Part shown: piece by piece, positions 10,801 through 20,321 of the stretch
How positions within the stretch are numbered: position 1 is the first letter of the stretch
Layout: the number at the start of each line of letters is the position of its first letter
Assembly (NCBI GenBank): GCA_018883075.1
Contig: VEQU01000001.1
Span: forward strand, 62,001-126,000
DNA from: Mycobacterium sp.
GTDB taxonomy: Bacteria; Actinomycetota; Actinomycetes; Mycobacteriales; Mycobacteriaceae
DNA: 64,000 nucleotides
Direction: 5' to 3'
Translations under genes and position numbers: made by a program
The notes under the pieces: generated by a model
Told to the model about the DNA's origin: nothing
Database searches by the model: none
Seen by the model: only the letters and a program-made list of their open reading frames with translations

Positions 10801-13800
10801 CGGACCGAGGGCGGATTCGAATTCCTGGTGGAGACCGATCAGGACGGCGAGCGCGAGCGACGTGCCAGCGCCGTGCTCGCCGCCTCCGACGAGCAGTCAC
10901 CCGCGCCTTACGACTTGGCCGCCCTGACCGCGGCTCATCCGCTGCGCGCCGACGGTGGCGAGGTCCGCCACTGGTTCGACACCCGCGGCGTGCAGTTCGG
11001 TCCCGCGTTCACGGCCCTGACCGCGGTGAACGCGGCTGAAGAGTCCGGCGACACCGTGCTGGCCGAGATCGGACTTCCGTCGGCGATCCGCGGTCAGCAC
11101 AGCGCCTACGGCGTGCATCCCGCTCTGCTCGATGCCTGCTTCCAGTCGGTCGCCGCCCACCCCGGCGTGCAGAACAGTGGTACCGGCGGTCTGCTGCTGC
11201 CACTGGGTGTGCGTCGTCTGCGCACCCACGGCCCGGTCAACAAGGCTCGGTTCTGCCTCACCCGGGTGGTGTCGCTGGACGGCTCCGGTGTGGTGGCCGA
11301 CATCACGATGCTCGACGACGACGGCACGGTGCTGCTCGAGGCCGAGGGGTTGTCGATGGGCACCGGTGCGGCCGAGGGCGACCGCGTCCTCAACGAGCGC
11401 CTGCTCGCCGTGGAGTGGCGCAGGCAGGAGCTTCCGGCACTGGCCGCGACGGTCAACGCCGGTAGCTGGTTGCTGGTGAACACCTCCGATGTCACCGATC
11501 TGCTGGCGTCCGAACTCACCGACACGCTCAAGCTCAACGACGCCGACGTCACCACGATGTCGTGGCCGCAGCATGCGGACCACGTCGCCAACGCCGAGCG
11601 TATGCGGGCCTACCTGGCCGAGGGGCACTTCGGCAACATGGTTGTGGTCGCTGCCGGGCGTAACGGCTGCCCCCCCGAGCAACTGGCCCACCGGGGTGCC
11701 GACCATGTCCGCCATCTGGTGCGGATCGTGCGCGATCTGCCCGAGGCCGCCGGCGAGAGCCCACGGCTCTACGTCGTCACCCGCGGCGCCCAGACGGTCC
11801 TGGCCGGTGAGCGTCCCAACCTCGAGCAGGCAGGCCTGCGCGGCCTGCTTCGGGTGATCGGCGCCGAGAACCCGTCGCTGCATCCCACCCAGATCGACGT
11901 CGATGACGAAACCGAGGGCACCTACGTGGCCCGGCAGTTGCTGCTGGGCGCGCGGGAAGACGAGACCGTATTCCGTAACGCCCAGTGGTACACCGCGCAC
12001 CTGTACCCGAGCCCGCTGCGGCCCGAGGAGCGTTACACCACTGTTGTCGACCACGAGCGGGAAGGCATGCGGCTGGAGATCCGCACGCCTGGCGACCTGC
12101 AGACGATGGAGATGACGGCGTTCGAGCGGGTCGCACCCGGACCGGGGGAGATCGAGGTCGCGGTGACCGCGTCCAGCCTCAACTTCGCCGACGTGCTGGT
12201 GGCCATGGGCCGCTATCCGAGCTACGCGGGCAAGCCCCAGCTCGGTATCGACTTCGCCGGCGTGGTCACGGCGGTGGGGCCGAACGTGCGCACCCACAAA
12301 GTGGGCGACCACGTGGGCGGGATGTCGCCCAACGGGTGCTGGGGCACCTTCCTCACCTGCGACGCCGATGTGGCGGTCACACTGCCCGCCGGCCTTCGCG
12401 ACGATCAGGCCGCCGCGGTGTCGACGGCCGCGGCGACGGCGTGGTACGGCCTGCACGAGCTGGCCCGCATCAAGCCCGGCGACAAGGTGCTGATCCACTC
12501 CGCCACCGGCGGTGTCGGGCAGGCCGCGATCGCCATCGCCCGGCTGGCGCGTGCCGAGATCTATGCCACCGCGGGTACCCATGAGCGCCGGGAACTGCTG
12601 CGCCGCATGGGAATCAACAATGTGTACGACTCGCGCAGCGTGGCCTTCGCCGAGCAGATCCTTGAGGACACCGACGGCTACGGCGTCGACATCGTGCTGA
12701 ACTCGCTCACCGGTGCCGCCCAGCGGGCCGGCGTTGAACTGCTCGCCTTCGGCGGCCGCTTCATCGAGATCGGCAAGAAGGACATCTACGGCGACACCCG
12801 CATGGGCCTGTTCCCGTTCCGCCGCAACCTGTCCTTCTACGGGGTGGATCTGGCCCTGATGTGCATGACGCATCCGGCCCAGATCCGCAAGCTGCTCAGC
12901 ACCGTCTACCAGATGACCGCAGAGGGCGTTCTGCCGCAGCCGGAGACCACCCACTACCCGCTGGCCGAGGCGGCCACCGCGATCCGCGTGATGGGTGCGG
13001 CCGAGCACACCGGCAAGTTGATCCTGTCGATCCCGCGGACCGGCCACAGCACTGTGGTGGTGCCGCCGGAGCAGGCGCAGGTCTTCCGACCCGACGGTGC
13101 CTACATCGTCACCGGCGGCCTGGGCGGTCTCGGCTTGTTCCTGGCCGCGAAGATGTCGGCGGCCGGCGCGGGCCGGATCGTGCTGAACTCGCGTTCGCAG
13201 CCGAACCTGGCGGCGTGCGAGGAGATCGGACGGATGCGGGCCTCCGGGACCGAGGTGGAGATCGTCACCGGCGACGTCGCCTGTGCGGAGACTGTCGACC
13301 GGCTGGTTGCCGAGGCCACCGCCACCGGCCTTCCGGTGCGCGGTGTGCTGCACGCGGCCGCGGTGGTCGAGGACGCCATCCTGACCAATATCAGCGATGA
13401 GCTGGTGGAGCGGGACTGGGCTCCCAAGGTGTACGGAGCCTGGCATCTGCACCGGGCCACCACGACCCAGCCGCTGGACTGGTTCTGCTCGTTCTCCTCG
13501 GCGGCGGCGCTGCTCGGCTCGCCCGGGCAGGGCGCCTACGCAGCGGCCAACAGCTGGCTGGACGCCTTCACTCAGTGGCGTCGGGCACAGGGACTGCCGG
13601 CCAATGCAGTCGCCTGGGCGGCGTGGGATCAGATCGGTGCCGGCAAGCACCTTGCCGCGACCGGTGACACCACGATGATCAGCCCGGAGGAGGGTGCCCA
13701 CGCGTTCGAGGCCCTGCTTCGGCACAACCGGGCGTTCACCGGTTACGCGCCGATGATCGGAACGCCGTGGCTGACCGATCTGGCCGCCCGCAGCCCGTTC

Positions 13801-14124
13801 GCGGAGGCGTTCGCCGCCAGCGCGGACCGGCCTGCCGACACCAGCAGCTTCCGCGCCGAACTGCACGCGCTGCCCGCCGACGAGTGGCCCACCCGGGTCC
13901 GTCGTCTGGTCGCCGAGCAACTCAGCCTGATCCTGCGGCGATCCGTCGACCCCGACCGTCCCATCTCCGAGTATGGTTTGGACTCGCTGGGTAACCTCGA
14001 GTTGCGTACGCGAATCGAGACCGAAACCGGAATCCGGGTGCGGTCGATGGACATCACCACTGTCCGCGAACTGGCGGACGGCCTGTGTGAGACGTTGGCC
14101 GGGGCCCTCGCATCAGCCCGCTGA
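7858..14124 (+). CDS. Iterative type I polyketide synthase (KS-AT-DH-ER-KR-ACP), Pks5/Pks2-type
   Basis: A 2,088-residue mycocerosic-acid-synthase-like enzyme expected to build methyl-branched long-chain acyl groups from methylmalonyl-CoA. Domains in order: KS (about 10-430; Cys near 180 in DTACSSSM, His near 314 in VEGHGTGT, His near 350 in [10 protein letters not shown]); AT (about 535-840; GHSLGE with Ser 622, and VASH near 723, the form linked to methylmalonyl use); DH (about 900-1170; His 927 in [10 protein letters not shown] and [10 protein letters not shown]); ER (about 1405-1740; [11 protein letters not shown]); KR (about 1745-1990; TGGLGGLG, Tyr near 1895); ACP (Ser 2043 in YGLDSLG). 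There is no thioesterase. GTG 7858 is chosen because GAAGACGAGG precedes it and STVRG then leads straight into the KS; TTG 7831 is an in-frame alternative. The DH motif has Asn where HxxxGxxxxP has Gly. No fadD partner is present in the window. Confidence 0.95.
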   Translation: MSTVRGTLTPIAVVGMACRLPGGIDSPHKLWEALLRGDDLVTEIPADRWDANDLYDPEKGVAGRSVSKWGAFLDDVTGFDPDFFGINEREATAMDPQHRVLLETAWEAVEHAGRTPSSMSGTATGVFIGMSHDDYAMVTSDAGAFDQAYAFTGNPFSMASGRIAHALGLLGPALTMDTACSSSMVAVHQACRSLHDGESDMALAGGVMLMLDQRLYASASGQGMLSPTGRCHAFDVEADGFVRAEGCGIVMLKRLDDAQRDGDRVLAVIRGTASNQDGRTDNILTPSEDAQVAVFRAALANAGVDPSTVGMVEGHGTGTPVGDTIEYNSVSTVYGHDGRCALTSVKSNFGHAESAAGVLGLMKAVLAVAHGVVPRNIHFNRLPEHLAKIETGLFVPQENTGWPVDEAIAPRRAGVSSYGMSGTNVHVVLEQAPETGGCASETGGCEEMVFAVSSTSADELRNTSGRLAEWVEGQGADLELEDLAFTLARRRGHRPVRTAVIAGTREALVDGLRGVAAGDEPFQAAAGHDDRGPVFVFSGQGSQWAEMGRELMNSEPVFAAKIAELEPMIAAESGFSVTEAILAPETVTGIHKIQPSIFAMQVAMAATMKSYGVTPGAVIGHSLGEVGAAVVSGALSLEDGVKVICRRSLLCLKIAGGGAMAAVELPAQKVREELERQGVEDVVVAVVTSPTSTVIGGATESVRRIVADWESREIMAREVAVDVASHTPQVEPILDELAGMLDDITPLTPEVPYYSATLFDPREQPYCDVDYWIDNLRHTVRFSAAVQTALEDGFRVFAELSPHPLLVRGVDQTAATLDIPVAAVAGMRRGQEMPHGLRALVADLFSAGAEIDFSALLPAGRLVDAPLPTWTRRTLILEPQAADSSRGAHMVGAHPLLGSHVRLLEEPERHVWQSEVGTVALPWLVDHQVNNIPAMPGAAFCEMALAAARTAIGDTAEVRDVRFERMLLLENETAVSAEASARTEGGFEFLVETDQDGERERRASAVLAASDEQSPAPYDLAALTAAHPLRADGGEVRHWFDTRGVQFGPAFTALTAVNAAEESGDTVLAEIGLPSAIRGQHSAYGVHPALLDACFQSVAAHPGVQNSGTGGLLLPLGVRRLRTHGPVNKARFCLTRVVSLDGSGVVADITMLDDDGTVLLEAEGLSMGTGAAEGDRVLNERLLAVEWRRQELPALAATVNAGSWLLVNTSDVTDLLASELTDTLKLNDADVTTMSWPQHADHVANAERMRAYLAEGHFGNMVVVAAGRNGCPPEQLAHRGADHVRHLVRIVRDLPEAAGESPRLYVVTRGAQTVLAGERPNLEQAGLRGLLRVIGAENPSLHPTQIDVDDETEGTYVARQLLLGAREDETVFRNAQWYTAHLYPSPLRPEERYTTVVDHEREGMRLEIRTPGDLQTMEMTAFERVAPGPGEIEVAVTASSLNFADVLVAMGRYPSYAGKPQLGIDFAGVVTAVGPNVRTHKVGDHVGGMSPNGCWGTFLTCDADVAVTLPAGLRDDQAAAVSTAAATAWYGLHELARIKPGDKVLIHSATGGVGQAAIAIARLARAEIYATAGTHERRELLRRMGINNVYDSRSVAFAEQILEDTDGYGVDIVLNSLTGAAQRAGVELLAFGGRFIEIGKKDIYGDTRMGLFPFRRNLSFYGVDLALMCMTHPAQIRKLLSTVYQMTAEGVLPQPETTHYPLAEAATAIRVMGAAEHTGKLILSIPRTGHSTVVVPPEQAQVFRPDGAYIVTGGLGGLGLFLAAKMSAAGAGRIVLNSRSQPNLAACEEIGRMRASGTEVEIVTGDVACAETVDRLVAEATATGLPVRGVLHAAAVVEDAILTNISDELVERDWAPKVYGAWHLHRATTTQPLDWFCSFSSAAALLGSPGQGAYAAANSWLDAFTQWRRAQGLPANAVAWAAWDQIGAGKHLAATGDTTMISPEEGAHAFEALLRHNRAFTGYAPMIGTPWLTDLAARSPFAEAFAASADRPADTSSFRAELHALPADEWPTRVRRLVAEQLSLILRRSVDPDRPISEYGLDSLGNLELRTRIETETGIRVRSMDITTVRELADGLCETLAGALASAR

Positions 14125-14157
14125 TGGGACCGGCAGAGACTGTCGGAGGAGACTTGA

Positions 14158-15591
14158 GTGGTTGCGCTCACCGCAATCCATGACTGGGTCGACGCGCCCG
14201 GGTCGGTGACGTCATGGGCACCGTCGCCCGGGTGTCTGGCCAAGCTGACCCAGGCGCCGGTGAATGACGTGCCTGCGAGCTATCAGCAGGAACAGCATGT
14301 GCGCACCTACCGTTCGCATTCGGCGAATGGGCTGGAGATGGCCAGGCTGCTGATCCCGGCGTGGAACATCCCCGGCCGCTGCGACATTCGGGCGATGACG
14401 TATGTCATCAACGCGTACCTGAAGCGGCACGACACGTATCACAGTTGGTTCGCCTTCGATGCCGACGACAGGCTGATCCGGCATACCGCCGTTAATCCGG
14501 CCGACATTCAGTTCGTGGCGACCAAGCACGGTGAAATGAATTCGTCGCAGTGGCGTGAGCACGTCCTGCGCACGCCGAGTCCGCTGGAGTGGGACTGTTT
14601 CAGGTTCGGGGTGATCCAACGCGATGACCACTTCACCTTTTACGCCAGTATCGACCACGTCCACGCTGATGCGATGTTCATGGTCGCGCTGTTCGTCGAA
14701 CTTCACATGAATTACGCGGCTCTGGTCGAGGGCGGTGCGCCGCTGCGGCTGCCGGAGGCGGGCCGTTACCTGGATTACTGCACCCGGCAGCGGGAGTACA
14801 CCAAGACGCTGACTCTCGAGTCGCCGGAGGTGCGCGAATGGATCGACTATCTCGAGGCCGCCGGCGGCAGCCTGCCGAAGTTCCCGCTGCCACTCGGCGA
14901 TCCCGATAAGCCCTGCACGGGTGACCTGATCACTGTCACGCTGATGGATGCCCACGACACCGACCGGTTCGAGGCGGTGTGCGCCCAGGCCGGTGTGCGT
15001 TTCATCGGCGGTGTCTTCGCATGTGCGGCCATCGCCGAGCGGGAACTGACCGGTGTCGGTACCTACCGCGTGATCACGCCGACCACGACTCGCAGCACGC
15101 CGGCGGAGTTCATGACCACCGGCTGGTTCACCGGAATCGTTCCGATGGCCGTCCCGGTGGAGGGGATGTCGTTCATCGACATTGCCCTCACTGCCCAGTC
15201 ACTATTCGATGACGGCATGCATATGGCGAACGTGCCGATCGAACGGGTGCTGGAACTCGCCGAGCCGCTTGAGGGGATCCGCAAGCCGGGCGCTGGTGTT
15301 CCGATGCTCAGTTATCTCGATATCGGGTTACCGCCACTGAACCCTGTGGTGATGGGCCAGTGGCAGGCGCAGAACGGCACTCTCTACACGGATCTGGGCG
15401 CGGCCAACCAGATCGGTATGTGGGTGACCCGCCGGGATACCGGAACCACCATCACCGTCGCGTACCCGGACAACCCTCAGGCGCGCGAATCGGTGGCCCA
15501 GTACGTCGACCTGATGAAGATGGTCTACCTGCGGGCCGCCGAGGGGCGTGCCGATTCGCTGTCGCCCCGGATTCCGAAGGCATCGGCTTGA
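14158..15591 (+). CDS. PapA-type polyketide-associated acyltransferase
   Basis: Condensation-fold acyltransferase of the Pap family (477 residues), which transfers a polyketide or fatty acyl group onto an alcohol such as a sugar hydroxyl. The catalytic HxxxD is seen as HVHAD at residues 167-171. The N-terminal region (ALTAIHDWVDAPGSVTSW, YRSHSANGLEMARLLIPAWN) resembles PapA1/PapA3 proteins that act on trehalose. GTG 14158 has a good GGAGGA ribosome site seven bases upstream. The gene lies 33 bases after the pks, so it should receive acyl chains from that ACP. The next acyltransferase overlaps its stop codon. Confidence 0.88.
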   Translation: MVALTAIHDWVDAPGSVTSWAPSPGCLAKLTQAPVNDVPASYQQEQHVRTYRSHSANGLEMARLLIPAWNIPGRCDIRAMTYVINAYLKRHDTYHSWFAFDADDRLIRHTAVNPADIQFVATKHGEMNSSQWREHVLRTPSPLEWDCFRFGVIQRDDHFTFYASIDHVHADAMFMVALFVELHMNYAALVEGGAPLRLPEAGRYLDYCTRQREYTKTLTLESPEVREWIDYLEAAGGSLPKFPLPLGDPDKPCTGDLITVTLMDAHDTDRFEAVCAQAGVRFIGGVFACAAIAERELTGVGTYRVITPTTTRSTPAEFMTTGWFTGIVPMAVPVEGMSFIDIALTAQSLFDDGMHMANVPIERVLELAEPLEGIRKPGAGVPMLSYLDIGLPPLNPVVMGQWQAQNGTLYTDLGAANQIGMWVTRRDTGTTITVAYPDNPQARESVAQYVDLMKMVYLRAAEGRADSLSPRIPKASA

Positions 15592-16952
15592 TCCAGGCGG
15601 GCACCCGGGTTGCCGGGCCGGACAACGTGGTGCCGTATCCGGACCAGGCGTTGTTCCTTGCGCTTCGCGGCGCGGGCCAAGCAGCTGTCATGCAGGCGAT
15701 GTGGATCTACGAGCACCCGATTGACATGGACGGTATCGCGCGGTTCCATCGCAATCTCTACGGCGGATTGCTGGCCCGCCGGATCGAACCCTCGCCGTTG
15801 CCCTTCGGCCGGCACCGCTGGGTCGCGGCGCCGCGTCAGGAGGCGAACTACGAGGTAGCCGATCAGCCACGCCCGCGGGAGGAGTTGTTCGACTGGGCCG
15901 ACGAACAGGTCGATCTCCCGCTGGATCCAGAGTGGGGGCCTGCCTGGCGTATCGGGGTTCAGCGTTTCACCGACGGGTCTGCGGCGATGAGTCTGGTGAT
16001 CTCGCACTGCGTCGCCGACGGCGCGGGCAGTGTGCTGGCGTGCATCGAGGCCATCAACGGCCACTCCCGTGAGCTCGGCTACTACCCGCCGGATTCACGG
16101 CCCCGCTCGCAGGCCATCCGCGAGGACCTCCGTCAGCTCCGCCGCGATCTCCCGGAGATTCGCAGAACCATTGCGCACGCCGCCAAGGTGGCCCTCAGGC
16201 GCCGGCGTGACTTCGCCCGCCCGGCATCCGCTCCGGTCCCCTCCGGTGGGGGAGAACTCGCCCACGTCCCGTCGGCGTCGGTCTTCATCGACCTCGCGCA
16301 GTGGGATGCCCGCGCCGAAGAACTCGGCGGGAACAGTTTCTCGCTGGCGGCGGGATTCGCCGGGAAGATGGCGCAGAACCTGAAGCGGACCCGGGCCGCA
16401 GACGGTGCGGTGACCCTGATGATCCCGGTGAACGAGCGCGAGGACCTTGAGGACACCGGCGGCAATGTCGTATCCATCGCCAACGTGAGTTTCGACCCCT
16501 CGTCGGTCACCGAGGATCTGTCCGGACCCCGCAACGCCATCCGGGAAGGACTGCGCAAGGCGCGCAACGAGCCCGACGAGATGGTCGAGATGCTGCCGCT
16601 CATTCCCTTCCTGCCCAAGGGCGGAATTGCGCGGATGGCCGACGTCGCGTTCGGGTTCTCCACCGACCTGCCGGTTTCTTGTTCCAATCTCGGTGAGCTG
16701 CCAGCCGATTTGATGAGAGTCGACGGCACCGCCGCGGAATACCTGTGCTTTCGGGGCGTGGACCGGAAGGTCTCCCGCGAGACGCTGGACCGCCGAGGGG
16801 GAATCCTGACCGTCACCGCCGGCCGGTTTCCCGGTAAAGCCGTACTCACCGTGATCAGCTATCAGCCGGGCCAGCAGAACACCCAGCAGGGTCTGCGCGA
16901 GGTCATCGCGCAGACCCTCGCCCAGTTCGGGCTCACCGGCACTGTCGTCTAG
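15588..16952 (+). CDS. Condensation-fold acyltransferase, second of three (HxxxDG)
   Basis: Probable acyltransferase of the condensation/WS-DGAT-like fold (454 residues). The catalytic HxxxDG motif is HCVADG at residues 140-145. The frame is open further upstream, but the homologous gene that follows starts just before PDQALFLAL/LDQAALELM. This places the start at TTG 15588, which overlaps the previous stop as TTGA and has AAGG (15577-15580) upstream. It is clearly paralogous to the next gene: both share IYEHP/VYEHP, SPLPFGR, DWADE and SCSNLGELP/SCSNLGDLP. It probably acylates the same glycolipid at another position; substrate unknown. Confidence 0.82.
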   Translation: MIQAGTRVAGPDNVVPYPDQALFLALRGAGQAAVMQAMWIYEHPIDMDGIARFHRNLYGGLLARRIEPSPLPFGRHRWVAAPRQEANYEVADQPRPREELFDWADEQVDLPLDPEWGPAWRIGVQRFTDGSAAMSLVISHCVADGAGSVLACIEAINGHSRELGYYPPDSRPRSQAIREDLRQLRRDLPEIRRTIAHAAKVALRRRRDFARPASAPVPSGGGELAHVPSASVFIDLAQWDARAEELGGNSFSLAAGFAGKMAQNLKRTRAADGAVTLMIPVNEREDLEDTGGNVVSIANVSFDPSSVTEDLSGPRNAIREGLRKARNEPDEMVEMLPLIPFLPKGGIARMADVAFGFSTDLPVSCSNLGELPADLMRVDGTAAEYLCFRGVDRKVSRETLDRRGGILTVTAGRFPGKAVLTVISYQPGQQNTQQGLREVIAQTLAQFGLTGTVV

Positions 16953-16964
16953 GAAGGGTGCCCG

Positions 16965-18359
16965 ATGACCGTAGAGACCAGGCCCAAGCGGCAGCTGCTG
17001 CGCCGCGGTGACGCTGGGCGTCTGTCCGAACATCGGCTGGAATTCCTCGATCAGGCCGCGCTGGAGTTGATGCGCGCCACCGGTCGCAACCAACTCATGC
17101 AGTGCATCTGGGTGTACGAGCATCCGCTGGACGACGAGGGTCTCAAGCGGTTCCACCACAATCTCTACGCGTCGCTGGGGAGCAGACTCATCGAGCGATC
17201 ACCGCTGCCGTTCGGCCGGCCCCGGTGGGTGCGTCCCTCGGGGTCGCCCGCGCCGATCCACTACGCCGACAGGTCGCGACCGCGCGACGAGCTGCTGGAC
17301 TGGGCCGACGAACTTGCCAATCTGCCGATCGACCCGGAGCACGGCCCCGGCTGGCATCTGGCGGCGCAGCCGCTCGACGACGGCGCCACGGCCGTGAGCA
17401 TCGTCGCCTCGCACGTGATCGGTGACGGCACCGGAGCCCTGATGGCGGTCTTCGAGGCGATCACCGGTAACATCCGCAACCCGGGCTATGACGCGCCGCG
17501 CTCCCGCACCCGAAGTCGGGCGATCAGGGCTGATCTGCGCCAGGCGTTACGCGACCTGCCGCTGACCCTGAGGACCGCGGTCAAGGCCGCCAAGATGGTG
17601 CGGCAGAAGCGCCAGGACTTCGCCAACGCCAGAGCGGCGCAGGCCTCCACGTCGGACGGGCAGCATGTCACCGTACCCTCGGTGGCGCTCTACATCGACA
17701 TTCCGGAGTGGGATGCCAAAGCGGAATCCCTTGGCGGCAACAGCTATTCGCTGTTGGCTGGCTTTGCGGCCAAACTCGGCGAGCACCTGGGCCGCCGGCG
17801 GGCCTCCGACGGTGCGGTGACGCTGGTGATCGCGATCAATCTGCGCGACAGCCTCGACGATGACCGCGCGTTGGCCATGGCCTTCGCCAATGCCACTGTG
17901 GACCCGACGAATGTCACCACCGATCTCACCGAGGCGCGCAACGGCGTGCGGGAGGCGCGGGAGAAGGCCAAGAACGAGCCGGATCCCACCATGGAACTCA
18001 TGCCGCTGATCCCGTGGCTACCGCAGAGCGCGGTCAAGGGCGTCGCTGATCTACTCTTCGCGTACTCAGAAGATTTGCCGATCTCGTGTTCGAACCTCGG
18101 TGATCTGCCACCGGATCTGGCTCAGGTCGACGGTACCCCGGCCGAGTACGTTCTGATCCGCGCGCTGGACACCGATGTCACCGTCGGTGAGTTGGAGCGC
18201 TCGCACGGCCAGCTGGTCGTGGTGTCCGGGCGGATCAACGGCAAGATCTCGATCTCGGTGGAAGCCTACGAACTCGGGGCGGAGAACTCCAAGGAGCGGC
18301 TTCGTGCCGTGGTGTCGCAGACACTTGCCGAGTTCGGTCTGTCCGGGGTGATCAACTAG
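16965..18359 (+). CDS. Condensation-fold acyltransferase, third of three (HxxxDG)
   Basis: Paralogue of the preceding gene (464 residues) with the catalytic HxxxDG as HVIGDG at residues 150-155 and the shared C-terminal SCSNLGDLPPDL segment. It starts at ATG 16965, 12 bases after the previous stop with AGGAAGGG upstream, and so belongs to the same pks-pap-pap-pap transcription unit. The pair probably arose by tandem duplication. The role is inferred as O-acylation of a lipid or sugar intermediate of this locus; a wax-ester/diacylglycerol synthase-like role is the main alternative. It ends three bases before the stop of the convergent GAP gene. Confidence 0.82.
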   Translation: MTVETRPKRQLLRRGDAGRLSEHRLEFLDQAALELMRATGRNQLMQCIWVYEHPLDDEGLKRFHHNLYASLGSRLIERSPLPFGRPRWVRPSGSPAPIHYADRSRPRDELLDWADELANLPIDPEHGPGWHLAAQPLDDGATAVSIVASHVIGDGTGALMAVFEAITGNIRNPGYDAPRSRTRSRAIRADLRQALRDLPLTLRTAVKAAKMVRQKRQDFANARAAQASTSDGQHVTVPSVALYIDIPEWDAKAESLGGNSYSLLAGFAAKLGEHLGRRRASDGAVTLVIAINLRDSLDDDRALAMAFANATVDPTNVTTDLTEARNGVREAREKAKNEPDPTMELMPLIPWLPQSAVKGVADLLFAYSEDLPISCSNLGDLPPDLAQVDGTPAEYVLIRALDTDVTVGELERSHGQLVVVSGRINGKISISVEAYELGAENSKERLRAVVSQTLAEFGLSGVIN

Positions 18360-18372
18360 CACCTACAGGTGC
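18359..18372. repeat. Inverted repeat between convergent gene ends
   Basis: GCACCT-AC-AGGTGC is a perfect 14-base inverted repeat spanning the two stop codons where the two arms of the lipid locus meet. It may help stop transcription from both sides, but the loop is short and there is no T-run. Confidence 0.3.
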
Positions 18373-19064
18373 GCGATGCCGAGCCCGATCAGCAGGACAC
18401 CGATCAGGGCAAGCAGCCCCGCATATTCGATCTGCGAGCGCGAGCGCGTCCAGGCCGCGAACCGTTCGATGACATCGAGGGTTCTCGCGGGCGCGATGAT
18501 GTAGCCGAGCAGTGGGACCATGACCACCAGACTGCCGAGAAGAACAAAGGTGACCAGGGCGGCCGCCTGCTCGGGCTGAGACCTCTGCGAAGTCCCGATG
18601 ATGATCAAGACGGCGAGATAGTCGACCGACGGCAGTCCCACGCCGACGCCGACCAACCCCGCGAACCACGGCGAACGGCCTTTACGCAGAATGTTGCGGA
18701 CGGTTGAGGTGAACCTGTCGACCGCCCGCTGTTTGTCCGCATCTCCCGGTTGTGACCCGCCTGTCAGATCCGCAGTGACCTTGGTTCGCCGACTGCGCAC
18801 CGCCATGAACAGCGCCACCAGTAGGGCCAGCACACCGACGGCGATCTGTGCCTTGCCGCCATTGGAACTGCTGGTGCCGAAGGGGTTGCGGTGGAAGACG
18901 AACAGGATCAGCAGGCCGAATCCGAGATTCACCGTGATGCTGCCGGCCAGGTAGGCGAGTAGCTGGAGCATCGGTCGATCGCGAGCGAGCAGCATGGGCA
19001 CCAGCCCGATGCGGGTGGGTTCGAAATTGACCGCGATGGCGAGCAACAGCACGGTCGTCCACAC
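18363..19064 (-). CDS. GAP-family (glycolipid-addressing) membrane protein
   Basis: Integral membrane protein of 233 residues resembling the mycobacterial Gap/Sap family (PF11139-type), small proteins needed to bring glycopeptidolipids and other large lipids to the cell surface. About six hydrophobic segments are visible, three before and three after a polar loop at about residues 90-125. It begins at GTG 19064, 18 bases after the glycosyltransferase stop, and so is the last gene of an mmpL-gt-gap operon. Its presence supports a surface-exported lipid as product. The stop is three bases from that of the third acyltransferase. Confidence 0.82.
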   Translation of the reverse strand: MWTTVLLLAIAVNFEPTRIGLVPMLLARDRPMLQLLAYLAGSITVNLGFGLLILFVFHRNPFGTSSSNGGKAQIAVGVLALLVALFMAVRSRRTKVTADLTGGSQPGDADKQRAVDRFTSTVRNILRKGRSPWFAGLVGVGVGLPSVDYLAVLIIIGTSQRSQPEQAAALVTFVLLGSLVVMVPLLGYIIAPARTLDVIERFAAWTRSRSQIEYAGLLALIGVLLIGLGIAHL

Positions 19065-19082
19065 GGCTGCCGACTCTACCGA

Positions 19083-20321
19083 TCAACGCCGCGAGGCGGC
19101 GTTCTCGAGCAGGCTTGCGGTCGTGTCGAGGCTCTGCGCCGGCGACGTCATCTGCGCCGCCACCTCGCGGGCCTTTGCAACACACCGCGGACTGAGCGCG
19201 ATCCGCAAGTCCGCGCGCAGCGTATCGGGGGTCGTCGACGAGAACCGTCGTGAGGTCCCGACGCCCAGGCGTTTGATCCGGCCGGCCCAGACCGGCTGGT
19301 CGGCGCCCACCCACAGGACCAGGGTCGGCACGCCGGAGCGAACGCTGGCCGCCGTTGTACCGGCGCCCCCGTGGTGAACGATCGCCCGGCACCGGGGGAA
19401 GACGACGGAGTGATTCGCCGAGCGCACCACCATAACGTGATCGGCGGTGGGCTCTTCGGCGAGGGCGAGGACACCGGAGCAGATCAACGCGCGCTCACCG
19501 AGGTCCGCCGACACCTCGGTGATCATCCTGATCGCGTCGGCGGGATCCTCCACCGGCATGCTGCCGAAGCCGAAATAGATTGGCGGCTCACCGGCGGCCA
19601 TCCATTGCATCACCGACTCGTCGGTATCGGTCGGCATCTGGAGGGTGATGGAGCCGACGAGCGGACGCTTGCCGCCCCATTCCGCTTCCAGCCCAGGGAA
19701 GAAGACCCGGTCGTACGCCTGGATCTCCAGTGTCCCGTTGTCGACGATGCGGCGGGTTGCGCGCACCTCCGAGTCGGGAAGACCGAGGTTTCGGCGTTGC
19801 CGGTCGTCGGCCGGTTTGAGCAGGCGCCAGTGCGCCCACTCAGCGACGGCGAATGCGGGCTTGGCCACGGCCAGCGGCACCTGAACCGGAAGGCCTCGAC
19901 TGCTGGCGCGGGCGGGGAAGTAGTGCAGGGCCGCGAGCGGGATTGAATAGAACTCCGCGACGTTCGCGGCGACCTCCTGGTATGTCGTGCCGGTCAGGAT
20001 CAGATCGGCACCGTCGGCGATCTCACGCAGTGTGTCGCCCATCTCCTGCCAGCCATCGGTGATGTAGTCGCGACCCTGGTGAAACACCGTGACCGGGTTG
20101 CGGAGCTTGAACCACTCACGGAATACCTCGGCTTCAAGCTGTTTCTGCGAGTCCGGTCCGTAGTCGACCACCCGCGGGACCCCGGCCGCCTCGGTGAACT
20201 CGACGAGGTTGGGAGGAACCGCCATCCTGACTTCGTGCCCGCGGCGCATCAACTCAAGCGCGACTGCGGTCGCCGGCTCGACATCGCCTCGGGTGCCGTG
20301 CACGGCTATCGCGAACCTCAC
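19083..20321 (-). CDS. GT1/UGT-type glycosyltransferase
   Basis: Glycosyltransferase of 412 residues with a GT-B fold, similar to the mycobacterial enzymes that glycosylate lipooligosaccharides, glycopeptidolipids and phenolglycolipids (Rv1524/Rv1526c-like). The N-terminus RFAIAVHGTRGDVEPATAVA is the family's first strand and loop. The donor-site motif HHGGAGTT lies near residues 312-321, followed by VGADQPVWAGRI. The frame is open 34 codons further upstream, but GTG 20321 is chosen because it overlaps the mmpL stop as GTGA and begins right at the conserved domain. It is the only glycosyltransferase in the locus, so the product likely carries few sugars added here. Donor and acceptor cannot be read from sequence. 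Confidence 0.87.
   Translation of the reverse strand: MRFAIAVHGTRGDVEPATAVALELMRRGHEVRMAVPPNLVEFTEAAGVPRVVDYGPDSQKQLEAEVFREWFKLRNPVTVFHQGRDYITDGWQEMGDTLREIADGADLILTGTTYQEVAANVAEFYSIPLAALHYFPARASSRGLPVQVPLAVAKPAFAVAEWAHWRLLKPADDRQRRNLGLPDSEVRATRRIVDNGTLEIQAYDRVFFPGLEAEWGGKRPLVGSITLQMPTDTDESVMQWMAAGEPPIYFGFGSMPVEDPADAIRMITEVSADLGERALICSGVLALAEEPTADHVMVVRSANHSVVFPRCRAIVHHGGAGTTAASVRSGVPTLVLWVGADQPVWAGRIKRLGVGTSRRFSSTTPDTLRADLRIALSPRCVAKAREVAAQMTSPAQSLDTTASLLENAASRR

Noticed and set aside
18359-18372. Intrinsic terminator between the convergent lipid arms
   Set aside because: The inverted repeat has a two-base loop and no T-run, so it is listed only as a repeat.
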